Of a stretch of DNA of 18,612 nt, positions 7,584 through 15,039 are shown piece by piece. The translations under genes were made by a program, and so were the position numbers. The notes below the pieces were generated by a model. It had not been told where the DNA came from. It searched no databases and saw nothing but the letters and a program-made list of their open reading frames with translations. Source of the stretch: an uncultured Collinsella sp. (GTDB taxonomy: Bacteria; Actinomycetota; Coriobacteriia; Coriobacteriales; Coriobacteriaceae); NCBI GenBank assembly GCA_900549135.1, contig URNI01000033.1, forward strand, positions 1 to 18,612. Direction: 5' to 3'. Within the stretch, counting starts at the first letter, position 1. Every line of letters begins with the position of its first letter.

Positions 7584-8315
7584 CTAGTGCAGAATCTTGG
7601 ACAGGAACTCGCGGCAGCGCGGGTTCTCGGGGTTATCGAAGAAGTGCTCAGGCGTGCCCTCCTCCAGAATGCGGCCGTCCTCCATAAAGATGACGCGGTC
7701 GGCCACCTGGCGCGCAAAGCCCATCTCATGCGTCACGCAGATCATGGTGATATCCTCCTGCGCGAGCTCAATCATAACGTCCAGAACCTCCTGGACCATC
7801 TCGGGGTCGAGCGCCGAGGTCGGCTCGTCAAACAGGATGATGGGCTGCTTGGTACACAGGGCACGGGCAATGGCGATGCGCTGCTGCTGACCGCCCGAGA
7901 GGTTCTGCGGATACTCGCCGGCCTTATGCGCCATGCCGACGCGCTTGAGCGCGGCGATGGCGATCTCGGTCGCCTCCTCCTTGCTCTTCTTTTGCAGCTT
8001 GATGGGCGCGAGCGTCAGGTTGCCCAGCACCGTCATGTTGGGATACAGGTTGAACTGCTGAAACACCATGGAACTATACTTGCGAGCCATCTCCAGGTGA
8101 TTCTTTTTGGTGAGCGGCGTACCGTCGATGACGACCTCGCCCGACGTGGGCTCCTCCAGATAATCGACGCAACGGATGAGCGTCGACTTACCCGAGCCGG
8201 AAGGCCCGATCATTACGAGCTTCTCGCCGCGCTTGACGGTGAGATTGATATCTTTGAGCACATGCAGGTCGCCAAAGTACTTGTTGAGATGCTTGATCTC
8301 GATCATGTCTGCCAT
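7584..8315 (-). CDS. Polar amino acid ABC transporter ATP-binding protein (GlnQ-like)
   Basis: This 243-residue cytoplasmic ATPase powers the importer coded just downstream. The motifs are complete: Walker A GPSGSGKST at 37-45, Q-loop VFQQFNLYPNMTV at about 84-96, signature LSGGQQQR at 139-146, Walker B IILFDEP at 159-165 with the D-loop SALD, and the switch histidine in CVTHEM at 196. The length is that of GlnQ/HisP proteins, which act as dimers. AGGGAAGGGA lies before ATG 8315; the internal ATG at MIEIKHLN is an alternative. It is the first gene of the operon, so the promoter should lie in 8316-8420. Confidence 0.93.
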   Translation of the reverse strand: MADMIEIKHLNKYFGDLHVLKDINLTVKRGEKLVMIGPSGSGKSTLIRCVDYLEEPTSGEVVIDGTPLTKKNHLEMARKYSSMVFQQFNLYPNMTVLGNLTLAPIKLQKKSKEEATEIAIAALKRVGMAHKAGEYPQNLSGGQQQRIAIARALCTKQPIILFDEPTSALDPEMVQEVLDVMIELAQEDITMICVTHEMGFARQVADRVIFMEDGRILEEGTPEHFFDNPENPRCREFLSKILH

Positions 8316-8350
8316 GAATGTCCCTTCCCTGCGTTTACATGAGTTGAACT

Positions 8351-8356
8351 ATTGTA
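8351..8356 (-). promoter_or_regulatory. Possible -10 element of the ABC importer operon
   Basis: TACAAT on the minus strand lies 36 bp upstream of the ATPase start codon. I see no convincing -35 at 16-18 bp, so this is only a candidate. Confidence 0.25.
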
Positions 8357-8423
8357 CGGAAAGAACCGCGTTTCCGCAGCCCGCACTACATTCCCGTAAA
8401 GAACCCGCAACCTTCCACTCACT

Positions 8424-8486
8424 CATTGGGGACAGACTTAAATGAGTGCCTGCTCATTGGGCACTCATTTAAGCCCGTCCCCAATG
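8424..8486. repeat. Long GGGGAC-type intergenic hairpin
   Basis: The arm 8424-8450 pairs with 8460-8486 over 27 steps with two mismatches and a 9-nt loop. The outer part is CATTGGGGAC/GTCCCCAATG and the inner part is CTTAAATGAGTGCC. It occupies the gap between the ABC operon and the YqeY terminator. No T-run follows on either strand. It belongs to the GGGGACAG hairpin family of this window. Confidence 0.85.
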
Positions 8487-8501
8487 ATTGCCCAGCCCAG
8501 C

Positions 8502-8536
8502 AAAAAGGGGCGCGACCGCAATGGTCACGTCCCCTT
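8502..8536 (-). terminator. Rho-independent terminator after the YqeY-like gene
   Basis: Reading leftward, AAGGGGACGTGACC (8536-8523) pairs with GGTCGCGCCCCTT (8517-8505) with minor irregularities, then the strand continues TTTTTGCTGG (the T-run overlaps the stem base). It lies 27 bp after the YqeY-like stop codon. Confidence 0.75.
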
Positions 8537-8562
8537 AACATCAACTATGTACCGCTCGGCCC

Positions 8563-9006
8563 TTAAGCCAGCTTTGCTCCGACGATCTTTGCCGCGGCAG
8601 GCTTATCGAAGTTGCCGCCGGTGGCCTTGCCGAGTGCACCCATAACCTGGCCCATCTGCTTCTTGGACGTGGCACCCAGCTCGGCGATGACCTGCTCGAT
8701 CAGGGCCTCGAGCTCCTCACCCGAAACCTGCGCGGGCAGCAGGCTCTCCAGAATCTTGACCTGCTCGGTCAGGTTGTCGGTACGCTCTTGGTCGGTACCG
8801 GCCTTGATGGACATCTCCAACGTCTCGCTCGTCTGCTTAATCAAACGCTTGATCATGCTGTTGACGTCTTCCTCGGTCACATCGCGGCGCTCGTTGACCT
8901 CGATATTCTTCACCTCGGCCTTGACCTGGCGAATGATGGACAGGCGAACCTTGTCCTTGGCCTTCATGGCCGCAATCATTTCCTTCTGCAGCTCTTCGTT
9001 GGTCAT
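8563..9006 (-). CDS. GatB/YqeY domain-containing protein
   Basis: At 147 residues this is the usual length of the stand-alone YqeY family, whose domain is shared with the tail of the GatB subunit of the tRNA amidotransferase. The sequence shows the typical helical N-terminus ELQKEMIAAMKAKDKVRLSIIRQVKAEV, then KILESLLPAQVSGEELEALI and, near the end, KQMGQVMGALGKATGGNFDKPAAAKIV. The start ATG 9006 is fixed by GAGGAGG eight bases upstream; a 12-residue extension to 9042 has no such site. It follows the foldase gene by 54 bp and is probably co-transcribed. The cell role of free YqeY is not well defined; a tRNA-related function is assumed from the domain. Confidence 0.9.
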   Translation of the reverse strand: MTNEELQKEMIAAMKAKDKVRLSIIRQVKAEVKNIEVNERRDVTEEDVNSMIKRLIKQTSETLEMSIKAGTDQERTDNLTEQVKILESLLPAQVSGEELEALIEQVIAELGATSKKQMGQVMGALGKATGGNFDKPAAAKIVGAKLA

Positions 9007-9060
9007 CTGCAAATCCTCCTCAATAGTGCGGACGGCACTCACACGAGCGCCGCCCCATGA

Positions 9061-10281
9061 TTACTCAGTCGTCGACGAATCGTCGGTCGAACTCTTGGTG
9101 ACGCCCTTCAGGCTGACGTTGTACGGCACGTCCTTGGGCATGGGGTTAACGGTGATGTCGGCATCCTTCTTGTACTGCTCCAGCCACTCGCTGTACGCGG
9201 TGCTGGCCGCTTGCGTCTTCACCACATTGGAAACGTACTTCTTGATGGCCTTGGGCACCTGGTTGATGTCATCGACCTGATTATCGACATGGAAGTAGTC
9301 GGTGCACTTGATGATGTGGTAGCCATAGGTCGACTCGACGACGTCGCTCACGTCGCCCTTGTTGAGCCCCTCGAGCGCCGTCTGGTAGCTGTCGACGAAA
9401 GTGGTGAGCTTATCCCAGCCCACATCGCCCTTCTTCTCCTTGGAACCGGTGTCCTCGGAGTACTGCTCAACGGCGTCCTCAAAGCTCAGCTCACCGGAGT
9501 TGATCTTGTCCAGGCACTCCTGTGCCTTGGCCTTGGCGGCAGCCTTGTCCTCGTCGGAAGCGTCGGAATCAACCTTGATCAGGATGTTCGACGAGCGGCG
9601 AGCATCGTTGTAGTTAGACAGGTTCTCGTTGATGTAATCGACGATCTCGCTGTCCTTGGGCTTGCTGGTGGGCGCCACGGCATCCTTGAGTTTCTGCTGC
9701 GCCAGGCTCTCCTTGAGCGAATCCTTGTAGGTGTCCTCGGTATAGCCGTAGGTCTTGAGGGTCTTCTTAAAGGCCTTGGCACCGCCCGCGCTCTTGCACG
9801 CGTCCTTCCAAGCCTTCTCGACCTCCTCGTCCGACACCGTCACGCCGTTCTCCTTCTGTGCCTGCTGAAGCAGAATCTGCTGCGTGTAGGAATCGATGAG
9901 CTGCTTGCGGTACTTCTTGGGCGTCAGATCGTTGTCGACCAGATACTGCGCCCAGTCCTTGTCCTTGGTGTAGCCGTAGGACGTGCGCATGCTCATGATC
10001 TGCTTGGTCACGGTGTCCTCGGTAAGGTTGGTGCCGTTGATAGTGGCAGCAACACCGCCGGTCAGCTTGTAGCCCGAGGTGTCCTCGGCCTGCGACATAA
10101 GGCCGGAGCACGCCATCGCCGAGACAGAAAGCAGCATCGCCAGCACGCCGATGACCACCAGAACGATCTTGACGGTCTTAGACACGTACGTCTTGCGCTG
10201 CTTCTTGCGAGAGCTGGAGGCAGCGCGGGCCTGCTGCTCGGGCGTCGGCGCGGCCTCGGAGTTCTTTTTCTTATTTGCCAT
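9061..10281 (-). CDS. Membrane-anchored parvulin-type peptidyl-prolyl isomerase (PrsA/SurA-like)
   Basis: This 406-residue extracytoplasmic foldase candidate has a Lys/Arg-rich cytoplasmic start, one membrane segment at about 36-60 (VKIVLVVIGVLAMLLSVSAM), and a long extracellular part. A SurA-N-like helical region (TINGTNLTEDTVTKQIMSM through EEVEKAW) precedes a parvulin domain at about 245-345: SSNILIKV, LSFEDAVEQYSEDTGS.., KKGDVGWDKLT, GDVSDVVESTYGYHIIK. The first parvulin His (ASHILV in relatives) is Asn here. A Cys at 58 follows SAMA, which is a poor lipobox, so a membrane anchor is more likely than a lipoprotein. The tail is Ser/Thr/Asp-rich. ATG 10281 follows AAAGG; an upstream extension runs into intergenic repeats. 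It may fold exported proteins such as the surface proteins here (inference). Confidence 0.85.
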   Translation of the reverse strand: MANKKKNSEAAPTPEQQARAASSSRKKQRKTYVSKTVKIVLVVIGVLAMLLSVSAMACSGLMSQAEDTSGYKLTGGVAATINGTNLTEDTVTKQIMSMRTSYGYTKDKDWAQYLVDNDLTPKKYRKQLIDSYTQQILLQQAQKENGVTVSDEEVEKAWKDACKSAGGAKAFKKTLKTYGYTEDTYKDSLKESLAQQKLKDAVAPTSKPKDSEIVDYINENLSNYNDARRSSNILIKVDSDASDEDKAAAKAKAQECLDKINSGELSFEDAVEQYSEDTGSKEKKGDVGWDKLTTFVDSYQTALEGLNKGDVSDVVESTYGYHIIKCTDYFHVDNQVDDINQVPKAIKKYVSNVVKTQAASTAYSEWLEQYKKDADITVNPMPKDVPYNVSLKGVTKSSTDDSSTTE

Positions 10282-10357
10282 AGTTGGCCTTTCGCATAAC
10301 GAATCGAACAAACGCCATTGTGTCACAACGCGGCCCCCGCGACACGCTTGGTGCATT

Positions 10358-10399
10358 GGGGACAGGTTAATCTGCACCATTTTGGTGCAAAGGGGACAG
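10358..10399. repeat. Direct GGGGACAG pair around a small hairpin
   Basis: GGGGACAG occurs at 10358-10365 and again in the same direction at 10392-10399. Between them, TGCACCA (10373-10379) pairs with TGGTGCA (10383-10389). This is a looser member of the hairpin family in this window, upstream of the foldase gene. Confidence 0.6.
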
Positions 10400-10410
10400 C
10401 TCTGGCACTT

Positions 10411-10491
10411 GGCACTTGGGGACGTTCTTTATATGCCGGCACTTCGGGACTGTCCCTTACTGCCGGCAGAAAAGGAACGTCCCCAAGTGCC
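10411..10491. repeat. Three-tier intergenic palindrome
   Basis: The outer arms GGCACTTGGGGACGTTC (10411-10427) and 10475-10491 are perfect over 17 bp. A middle pair TGCCGGCA (10434-10441 and 10461-10468) is perfect over 8 bp. An inner GGGA/TCCC (10446-10449 and 10453-10456) closes the tip. It lies just downstream of the EIIA gene stop, but no T-run follows, so termination is uncertain. Confidence 0.85.
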
Positions 10492-10505
10492 GACTCAGCC
10501 CCACC

Positions 10506-10970
10506 TTAGAAGTGGCGGCGGATGGCGTCGACCATGCCCTGGGGCGTGGTCTGGCCGAGCACGTCGGCTGCGGCATCGGCGTCCATAAAGATGTTCATGA
10601 GCGCCTGCAGGGCCTCGACCTGGCCGCCCGGCTCGGCAATACCCAGATTGATGACGATCTGCACCGGCACCGGAGCGCCCATGCCAGCCATAGCGTTAAA
10701 TGTCACGGACGCGGCGGGCTTCACCACCGCGATATAGGGCTTGGCCACAAACCCCGGATCGGTATGCGGAATGGCAATGTTTGCCGCCGGCATGGCAAGA
10801 CCCGTGGGATAGGCATCCTCGCGCGTGCGAACGGCGCCGAGCCAACCGGACGCAATGTAGCCACGTGGTGCAAGCTCGCCCTCGAGCCGCGCAAACACCT
10901 CATCCGGCGTCGCACACTCCCAATCAAAAAACACCAACTCAGGCGTAAACAGCGCTTCGTTATCCGCCAT
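10506..10970 (-). CDS. PTS sugar transporter subunit IIA (galactitol/fructose type)
   Basis: This 154-residue cytoplasmic EIIA of the fructose-mannitol-nitrogen superfamily would take phosphate from HPr on a histidine. The active site is read as MPAANIAIPHTDPG with His at 69, preceded by YPTGLA, a pairing typical of GatA-like proteins. The rest fits the fold: EVFARLEGELAPRGYI early, PVQIVINLGIAEPGGQVEALQALMNIF late. AGGTGAG precedes ATG 10970. No EIIB or EIIC gene lies nearby, so it either serves a permease coded elsewhere or acts as a regulator. The neighbours on both sides have unrelated roles and their own terminators or hairpins. Confidence 0.85.
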   Translation of the reverse strand: MADNEALFTPELVFFDWECATPDEVFARLEGELAPRGYIASGWLGAVRTREDAYPTGLAMPAANIAIPHTDPGFVAKPYIAVVKPAASVTFNAMAGMGAPVPVQIVINLGIAEPGGQVEALQALMNIFMDADAAADVLGQTTPQGMVDAIRRHF

Positions 10971-11052
10971 GCGCTCACCTCTCTCACCTAGTCACCTGCG
11001 ACGTTCTTGAATGACCAGTCGTTAAAGACCGTTCCCGATGACTACCCAAAAC

Positions 11053-11090
11053 AAAAGGTGGCCACGCGCGCCTTGGCGCCAATGACCACC
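11053..11090 (-). terminator. Rho-independent terminator after purN
   Basis: Reading leftward, GGTGGTCA (11090-11083) pairs with TGGCCACC (11064-11057) with one G-T pair, with GGCGCC/GGCGCG material in the loop, then TTTTGTTTT. It lies 32 bp after the purN stop and separates the purine genes from the EIIA gene. Confidence 0.7.
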
Positions 11091-11122
11091 CTGACTACTC
11101 GGCTAAATTGTACTGTGCGCCG

Positions 11123-11824
11123 CTAGCCGCGAGGCGCGTCAATTGCAACCTTGCCGCTCTCCAGCACGTGGACGCGGCCGTCGGCGAGCATCTGCACGAC
11201 CTCGGGATACAGCACGTGCTCAATCGCGTGGATGTGCTCCTCGAGCGTGTCGACGTCCCAGCCCTCCTCAACAGCCAGCGCGCGCTGGGCGATGATGGGG
11301 CCGTTGTCGTAGATCTCGTTGGCAAAGTGCACGGTCACACCGGTTACCTTGACGCCGCGCGCAAAGGCATCGTCGATCGCATGCGCGCCGGTAAAGCTCG
11401 GCAGCAGTGCCGGATGCAAGTTGACCACGCGGTTGGGAAACGCCGCCAGCAGCGGCGTGTGCACCATGCGCATGTAACCGGCCATGACCACATATTCGCA
11501 GCCGCGCTCGAGAAGTTCGTGCGCGATGATCTCGTCGGCGGCGATGGGGTCGGCATAGACATCCTTGGACAGCGTGAGCGTCTGGATGCCCGCGCGCTCA
11601 GCGCGCTGCAAACCCTTAGCCGAAGGACGGCTCGACACCACAAGCTCAATCGAAGCGTTGAGCTTGCCGGCGGCGATCAGATCGATCAGCGCCTGCAGGT
11701 TGGTACCCGAACCGCTGATGAGCACACCGATCTTGAGCAGCTCGGCCGTATCGGTGCCGGTCGGACGGGTGTAGGGCACAAAGCCCAGGCTCGCGGCAGC
11801 AGCTATCTGCTCGTTAGCGCTCAT
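11123..11824 (-). CDS. purN: Phosphoribosylglycinamide formyltransferase
   Basis: This enzyme transfers a formyl group from 10-formyltetrahydrofolate to GAR in purine synthesis. Family signatures are clear: KIGVLISGSGTNLQAL at 31-46, VVMAGYMRMV at 112-121, and the catalytic set in VVNLHPALLPSFTGAHA (Asn135, His137) and VHFANEIYDNGPII (Asp173). At 233 residues it is longer than the usual 190-210 because about 30 residues precede the normal start. ATG 11824 overlaps the purM stop by 11 bases, so the two are translationally coupled. No ATG with a good ribosome site is seen nearer to KIGVLIS, so the extension is probably real. It is the last gene of the purF-purM-purN run. Confidence 0.93.
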   Translation of the reverse strand: MSANEQIAAAASLGFVPYTRPTGTDTAELLKIGVLISGSGTNLQALIDLIAAGKLNASIELVVSSRPSAKGLQRAERAGIQTLTLSKDVYADPIAADEIIAHELLERGCEYVVMAGYMRMVHTPLLAAFPNRVVNLHPALLPSFTGAHAIDDAFARGVKVTGVTVHFANEIYDNGPIIAQRALAVEEGWDVDTLEEHIHAIEHVLYPEVVQMLADGRVHVLESGKVAIDAPRG

Positions 11825-12917
11825 CGGAGTACACGACCTTACCGGAGCCCTCGACGCACTCGCCCACGCGGAACGGCTTCTCGCCCAGTGCGACCAGGGC
11901 CTCGGTCACGGCAGCCTCGTCCTCGGGGGCGACGATCAGGCACAGGCCAACGCCCATGTTGAAGGTCTTGCATGCCTCGTTGGGCGCGAGCTCGGCCTGG
12001 CGCGACACGTAGGTGATGACGGGCGGAACGTCCCAACCCATCTCGGCGCCGTTACGGGTGACCACGGCGTCGACGTCGTCGGCAAGCGCGCGGTTGAGGT
12101 TCTCGGTAATGCCGCCGCCAGTGATGTGGGCGATGGCGTGCACCGGAGCGCCACCGCGCAGCAGCTCCAGAATCGGCTTGACATAGATGCGCGTGGGGGC
12201 CAACAGGGCGTCTGCCAGCGATGCGCCGACGAGTTCCTCGAGCGGACGGCTCAGCTCCTCGGCCTTAGCGGCGGCCTCGGGCGTGCCCGGCTTAATACCG
12301 TCGACGCCAAAGACCTTACGCACGAGCGAGTAGCCGTTGGAGTGCACGCCGGTGGAAGGCAGGCCCAGGATCACGTCGCCGGGGCGGACGTTCGCGGGGT
12401 CGAGCATCTTGGGACGGTCGACGACGCCCACGGTAAATCCGGCAAGGTCGTAGTCGGCAGGAGCCATGACGCCGGGGTGCTCGGCCATCTCGCCGCCCAC
12501 GAGCGCGCAGCCCGCGAGCTTGCAGCCGTCGGCCACACCCTTGATGATCTTTGCCATGTGCTCGGCCTCGATGTGGCCGATGGCAACGTAGTCCAGGAAG
12601 AACAGCGGCTCGGCACCCGAAGCCAGAATGTCGTTGACGCACATAGCAACCAGGTCCTGGCCCACCGTCTCGTGACGGTCCATGATCTGGGCGAGCACGA
12701 GCTTGGTGCCCACGCCGTCGGTACCGCTAATCAGAATCGGGTCTTCCATATCCTTAAGCGCGGCAGCCGAGAACAGGCCACCAAAGCCACCGATGCCGCC
12801 GATGACCTCGGGGCGGTTGGTGTCCTTAACCATCTGCTTAATAGCGTCAACGGCGCGGCCGCCCTCGGCGGTATCGACGCCGGCATCCTCATACGTCACA
12901 TGCTTGCTGTCGCTCAT
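11814..12917 (-). CDS. purM: Phosphoribosylformylglycinamidine cyclo-ligase (AIR synthetase)
   Basis: This 367-residue enzyme closes the imidazole ring of FGAM to AIR with ATP. Diagnostic parts are GGIGGFGGLFS near 40-50, the ATP-site segment ISGTDGVGTKL at 63-73, QDLVAMCVNDILASGAEPLFFLDY at 87-110, GGEMAEHPG at 141-149, LPSTGVHSNGYSLVRK at 186-201 and AHITGGGITENLNR. These are in the order and spacing of PurM. GAGGAAGG lies just before ATG 12917. It follows purF after a 157-bp gap that holds two hairpins, so it may also have its own expression control. It overlaps purN by 11 bases. Confidence 0.95.
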   Translation of the reverse strand: MSDSKHVTYEDAGVDTAEGGRAVDAIKQMVKDTNRPEVIGGIGGFGGLFSAAALKDMEDPILISGTDGVGTKLVLAQIMDRHETVGQDLVAMCVNDILASGAEPLFFLDYVAIGHIEAEHMAKIIKGVADGCKLAGCALVGGEMAEHPGVMAPADYDLAGFTVGVVDRPKMLDPANVRPGDVILGLPSTGVHSNGYSLVRKVFGVDGIKPGTPEAAAKAEELSRPLEELVGASLADALLAPTRIYVKPILELLRGGAPVHAIAHITGGGITENLNRALADDVDAVVTRNGAEMGWDVPPVITYVSRQAELAPNEACKTFNMGVGLCLIVAPEDEAAVTEALVALGEKPFRVGECVEGSGKVVYSDER

Positions 12918-12986
12918 CTGAGCCTTCCTCTCCCACTACCGTGGCGCCGCGCGGGCGCCAAACGGTGCTCATAGTTGCGTTCATTT

Positions 12987-13013
12987 CGGCGCGCGCCATA
13001 ACAACGCGCGCCG
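12987..13013. repeat. GC-rich hairpin in the purF-purM gap
   Basis: CGGCGCGCG (12987-12995) and CGCGCGCCG (13005-13013) form a perfect 9-bp stem with a 9-nt loop. No T-run follows on the minus strand. It lies between the purF terminator-like hairpin and the purM ribosome site and could modulate read-through. Role unknown. Confidence 0.5.
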
Positions 13014-13043
13014 TCATATCAACAAAACAGCAGGTAAAACCTA

Positions 13044-13075
13044 CCAAAATAAACCTGTCCCTACATGGCAGGTTT
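13044..13075 (-). terminator. Possible terminator overlapping the purF stop
   Basis: Reading leftward, AAACCTG (13075-13069) pairs with CAGGTTT (13057-13051), and the strand continues ATTTTGG. The loop holds GGGAC, the core of the other intergenic hairpins. The stem includes the first base of the purF stop codon. It may be partial, since purM follows. Confidence 0.5.
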
Positions 13076-14745
13076 TAGGCCTCGCCGTGCTTCTCTTCCC
13101 AGCTGCGGTCATCGTATTTCTCGACCACGGCGTCGTCGTCAAAGTGCAGCGGCTTATCCAGGTTGCGGGGCTTAAAGCCCTCCATGAACTTGTCGCGGCC
13201 AAAGCTCTCGGGAATCGCCACGGGGTAGCGGCCGGTAAAGCACGCATCGCAGTAACCGCCCTTGGGCATGACCTTAAGCAGGCCCTCGACCGAAAGGAAG
13301 GCCAGCGAATCGGCGCCGATATACTCGCAAATCTCGTCGACCGTCTTGTTGGCGCTGATAAGCTGCGACTGCACGTCGGTATCGATGCCGTAGAAGCACG
13401 GCCAGATGACCTCGGGCGAGTTGATGCGGATGTGAATCTCCTTGGCGCCGGCGTTGCGCAGCATCTTGACGAGCTGCACCATGGTGGTGCCGCGCACGAT
13501 GGAGTCGTCGATGACGACCAGGCGCTTGCCCTCGATGTTGTCGCGCAGCGGGTTGAGTTTCATACGCACGCCCATGGCGCGCAACTCCTGCGTAGGCTCG
13601 ATAAACGTACGGCCAACGTAGCGGTTCTTGATGAGGCCCTCGCCAAAGGGAATACCGCTCTCGTGCGAATACCCCTCCGCGGGCGGCAGGCCGGAGTCGG
13701 GTACGCCGATGACCAGGTCGGCCTCGACGGGCTCCTCGTGTGCCAGCTGACGACCCATGTCATAACGGCAGGCATAGACGCTCTTGCCGTTCATGATGGA
13801 GTCGGGGCGGGCAAAGTAGACCTGCTCAAAGATGCAGTTTGCGGGCTCTTCGGCTGCAGGCACGCCCTGCTCGGATACCAGACCCTCGGCGCTGATGCGC
13901 AAAATCTCGCCGGGACGAACGTCACGGACGTACTCGGCACCCACGATGTCGAGTGCGCAGGTCTCGGAAGCAACGACCCAGCCGCCGGCGCGCGTGACAC
14001 GGACGGCGGAGTCGACCGTCGCGGCGCCGTCCTGCGACGGCAGCTGCGAAACGGATGCGGCATCGGCCTGGTCCAGGCCCTCGTCCACCAGCTTGCCCAG
14101 CACGAGCGGGCGAATGCCGTGTGGATCGCGGAATGCGTAGAGTGCCTGCTCGTTGATGAGCGTCATGGCGTAGCCGCCGCGCACGAGCTCCATGGTCTTG
14201 CGAATGCCCTCGCGCAGATGGCCTGTACGCTGAGTAAAGTAGCCGATAAGCTTAGTCGCGACCTCGGAATCCGAATTGGAAAGGAACGGCACGCCCAGCT
14301 CGATCAGCTGGCGGCGCAGCTCGTCGGTGTTGACGAGGGTACCGTTGTGCGCGAGCGCGATAATGACGCTGTTGATGGTAGAAAGATGCGGCTGCGAGGC
14401 TTCCCAGCTCTTGGCGCCGGCGGTGCCATAGCGCACGTGGCCCACGGCCAGCTGGCCGGAGAGCGTCGACAGGTCGGCGTTGGAGAACACGCGATCGAGC
14501 AGTCCCAGGTCTTTGCGAACCATAACCGTGCCGCCATCACCCACGGCGATTCCCGCCGATTCCTGGCCGCGATGCTGCAGCGCGCGCAGACCAAAGTACG
14601 TCAGTCGAGCCACATCGCGATCGGGTGCCCACACACCAAAAATGCCGCATTCCTCATGCAGCTGGTCGGAGTCCGGATCATACGTCGACATGGTCTTCAC
14701 CTGTCCCGCGGCACGCTCGGCCGCGCGGATGGTTTCTTGAGACAT
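13075..14745 (-). CDS. purF: Amidophosphoribosyltransferase
   Basis: This enzyme makes phosphoribosylamine from PRPP and glutamine, the committed step of purine synthesis. The N-terminal glutamine-amidotransferase half begins at Cys33 (EECGIFGVW), preceded by a propeptide that would be cut to free the catalytic Cys; RALQHRGQESAGIA and NGTLVNTDELR follow. The C-terminal half has the PRPP loop VVIDDSIVRGTTMVQL. Four cysteines, in ANCIFEQVYFARPDS, VIWPCFYGID and GGYCDACFTGRYP, match the [4Fe-4S] ligands of the Bacillus-type enzyme, so it is likely oxygen-sensitive. At 556 residues it is slightly long because of the leader and a C-terminal extension. GAGGGG precedes ATG 14745; the internal ATG at MSTYDPD is an alternative start. 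Confidence 0.95.
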   Translation of the reverse strand: MSQETIRAAERAAGQVKTMSTYDPDSDQLHEECGIFGVWAPDRDVARLTYFGLRALQHRGQESAGIAVGDGGTVMVRKDLGLLDRVFSNADLSTLSGQLAVGHVRYGTAGAKSWEASQPHLSTINSVIIALAHNGTLVNTDELRRQLIELGVPFLSNSDSEVATKLIGYFTQRTGHLREGIRKTMELVRGGYAMTLINEQALYAFRDPHGIRPLVLGKLVDEGLDQADAASVSQLPSQDGAATVDSAVRVTRAGGWVVASETCALDIVGAEYVRDVRPGEILRISAEGLVSEQGVPAAEEPANCIFEQVYFARPDSIMNGKSVYACRYDMGRQLAHEEPVEADLVIGVPDSGLPPAEGYSHESGIPFGEGLIKNRYVGRTFIEPTQELRAMGVRMKLNPLRDNIEGKRLVVIDDSIVRGTTMVQLVKMLRNAGAKEIHIRINSPEVIWPCFYGIDTDVQSQLISANKTVDEICEYIGADSLAFLSVEGLLKVMPKGGYCDACFTGRYPVAIPESFGRDKFMEGFKPRNLDKPLHFDDDAVVEKYDDRSWEEKHGEA

Positions 14746-14786
14746 GGCATCCCCTCAGAGCCTCGTTATTTGGCGTTACCTGCCCT

Positions 14787-14792
14787 ATTATA
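14787..14792 (-). promoter_or_regulatory. Candidate -10 element of purF
   Basis: A perfect TATAAT on the minus strand lies 42 bp upstream of the purF start codon. No matching -35 is visible, so an activator or an extended contact may be needed if it is real. No obvious purine riboswitch or PurR box was recognised. Confidence 0.35.
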
Positions 14793-14851
14793 CGCACGGC
14801 AAGACAAGCACTCCCGCGCATGAACAGCGCTTTTTAAAAGCCCACCGAGCT

Positions 14852-14857
14852 TATAAT
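14852..14857 (+). promoter_or_regulatory. Candidate -10 element of the PF06541 membrane-protein gene
   Basis: TATAAT on the plus strand lies back to back with the purF candidate. If used, it would leave a leader of about 175 nt before ATG 15040. That leader contains a small GGAC-GTTC-GTCC hairpin at about 14968-14979; nothing else is recognised there. Confidence 0.3.
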
Positions 14858-15039
14858 CCGTTTTGCAGCCAAACATTTTATTGGGCAACCGCTTCGGGGC
14901 CGACGATCCCGCATACTTCCGTTGCGACGCGTCTCGCCCGCCGTTGGGGCTTGCATTGTTGCAATTGGGACGTTCGTCCTGTCTTTTGGCAGGTCGGCGG
15001 CGTATCCTTGTACCTACAGCAAAACGAGAAAGGTTATGT

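Noticed and set aside
13087..14823. Plus-strand open frame of 578 codons opposite purF
   Set aside because: It lies wholly on the complement of a well-supported purF and shows no family features.
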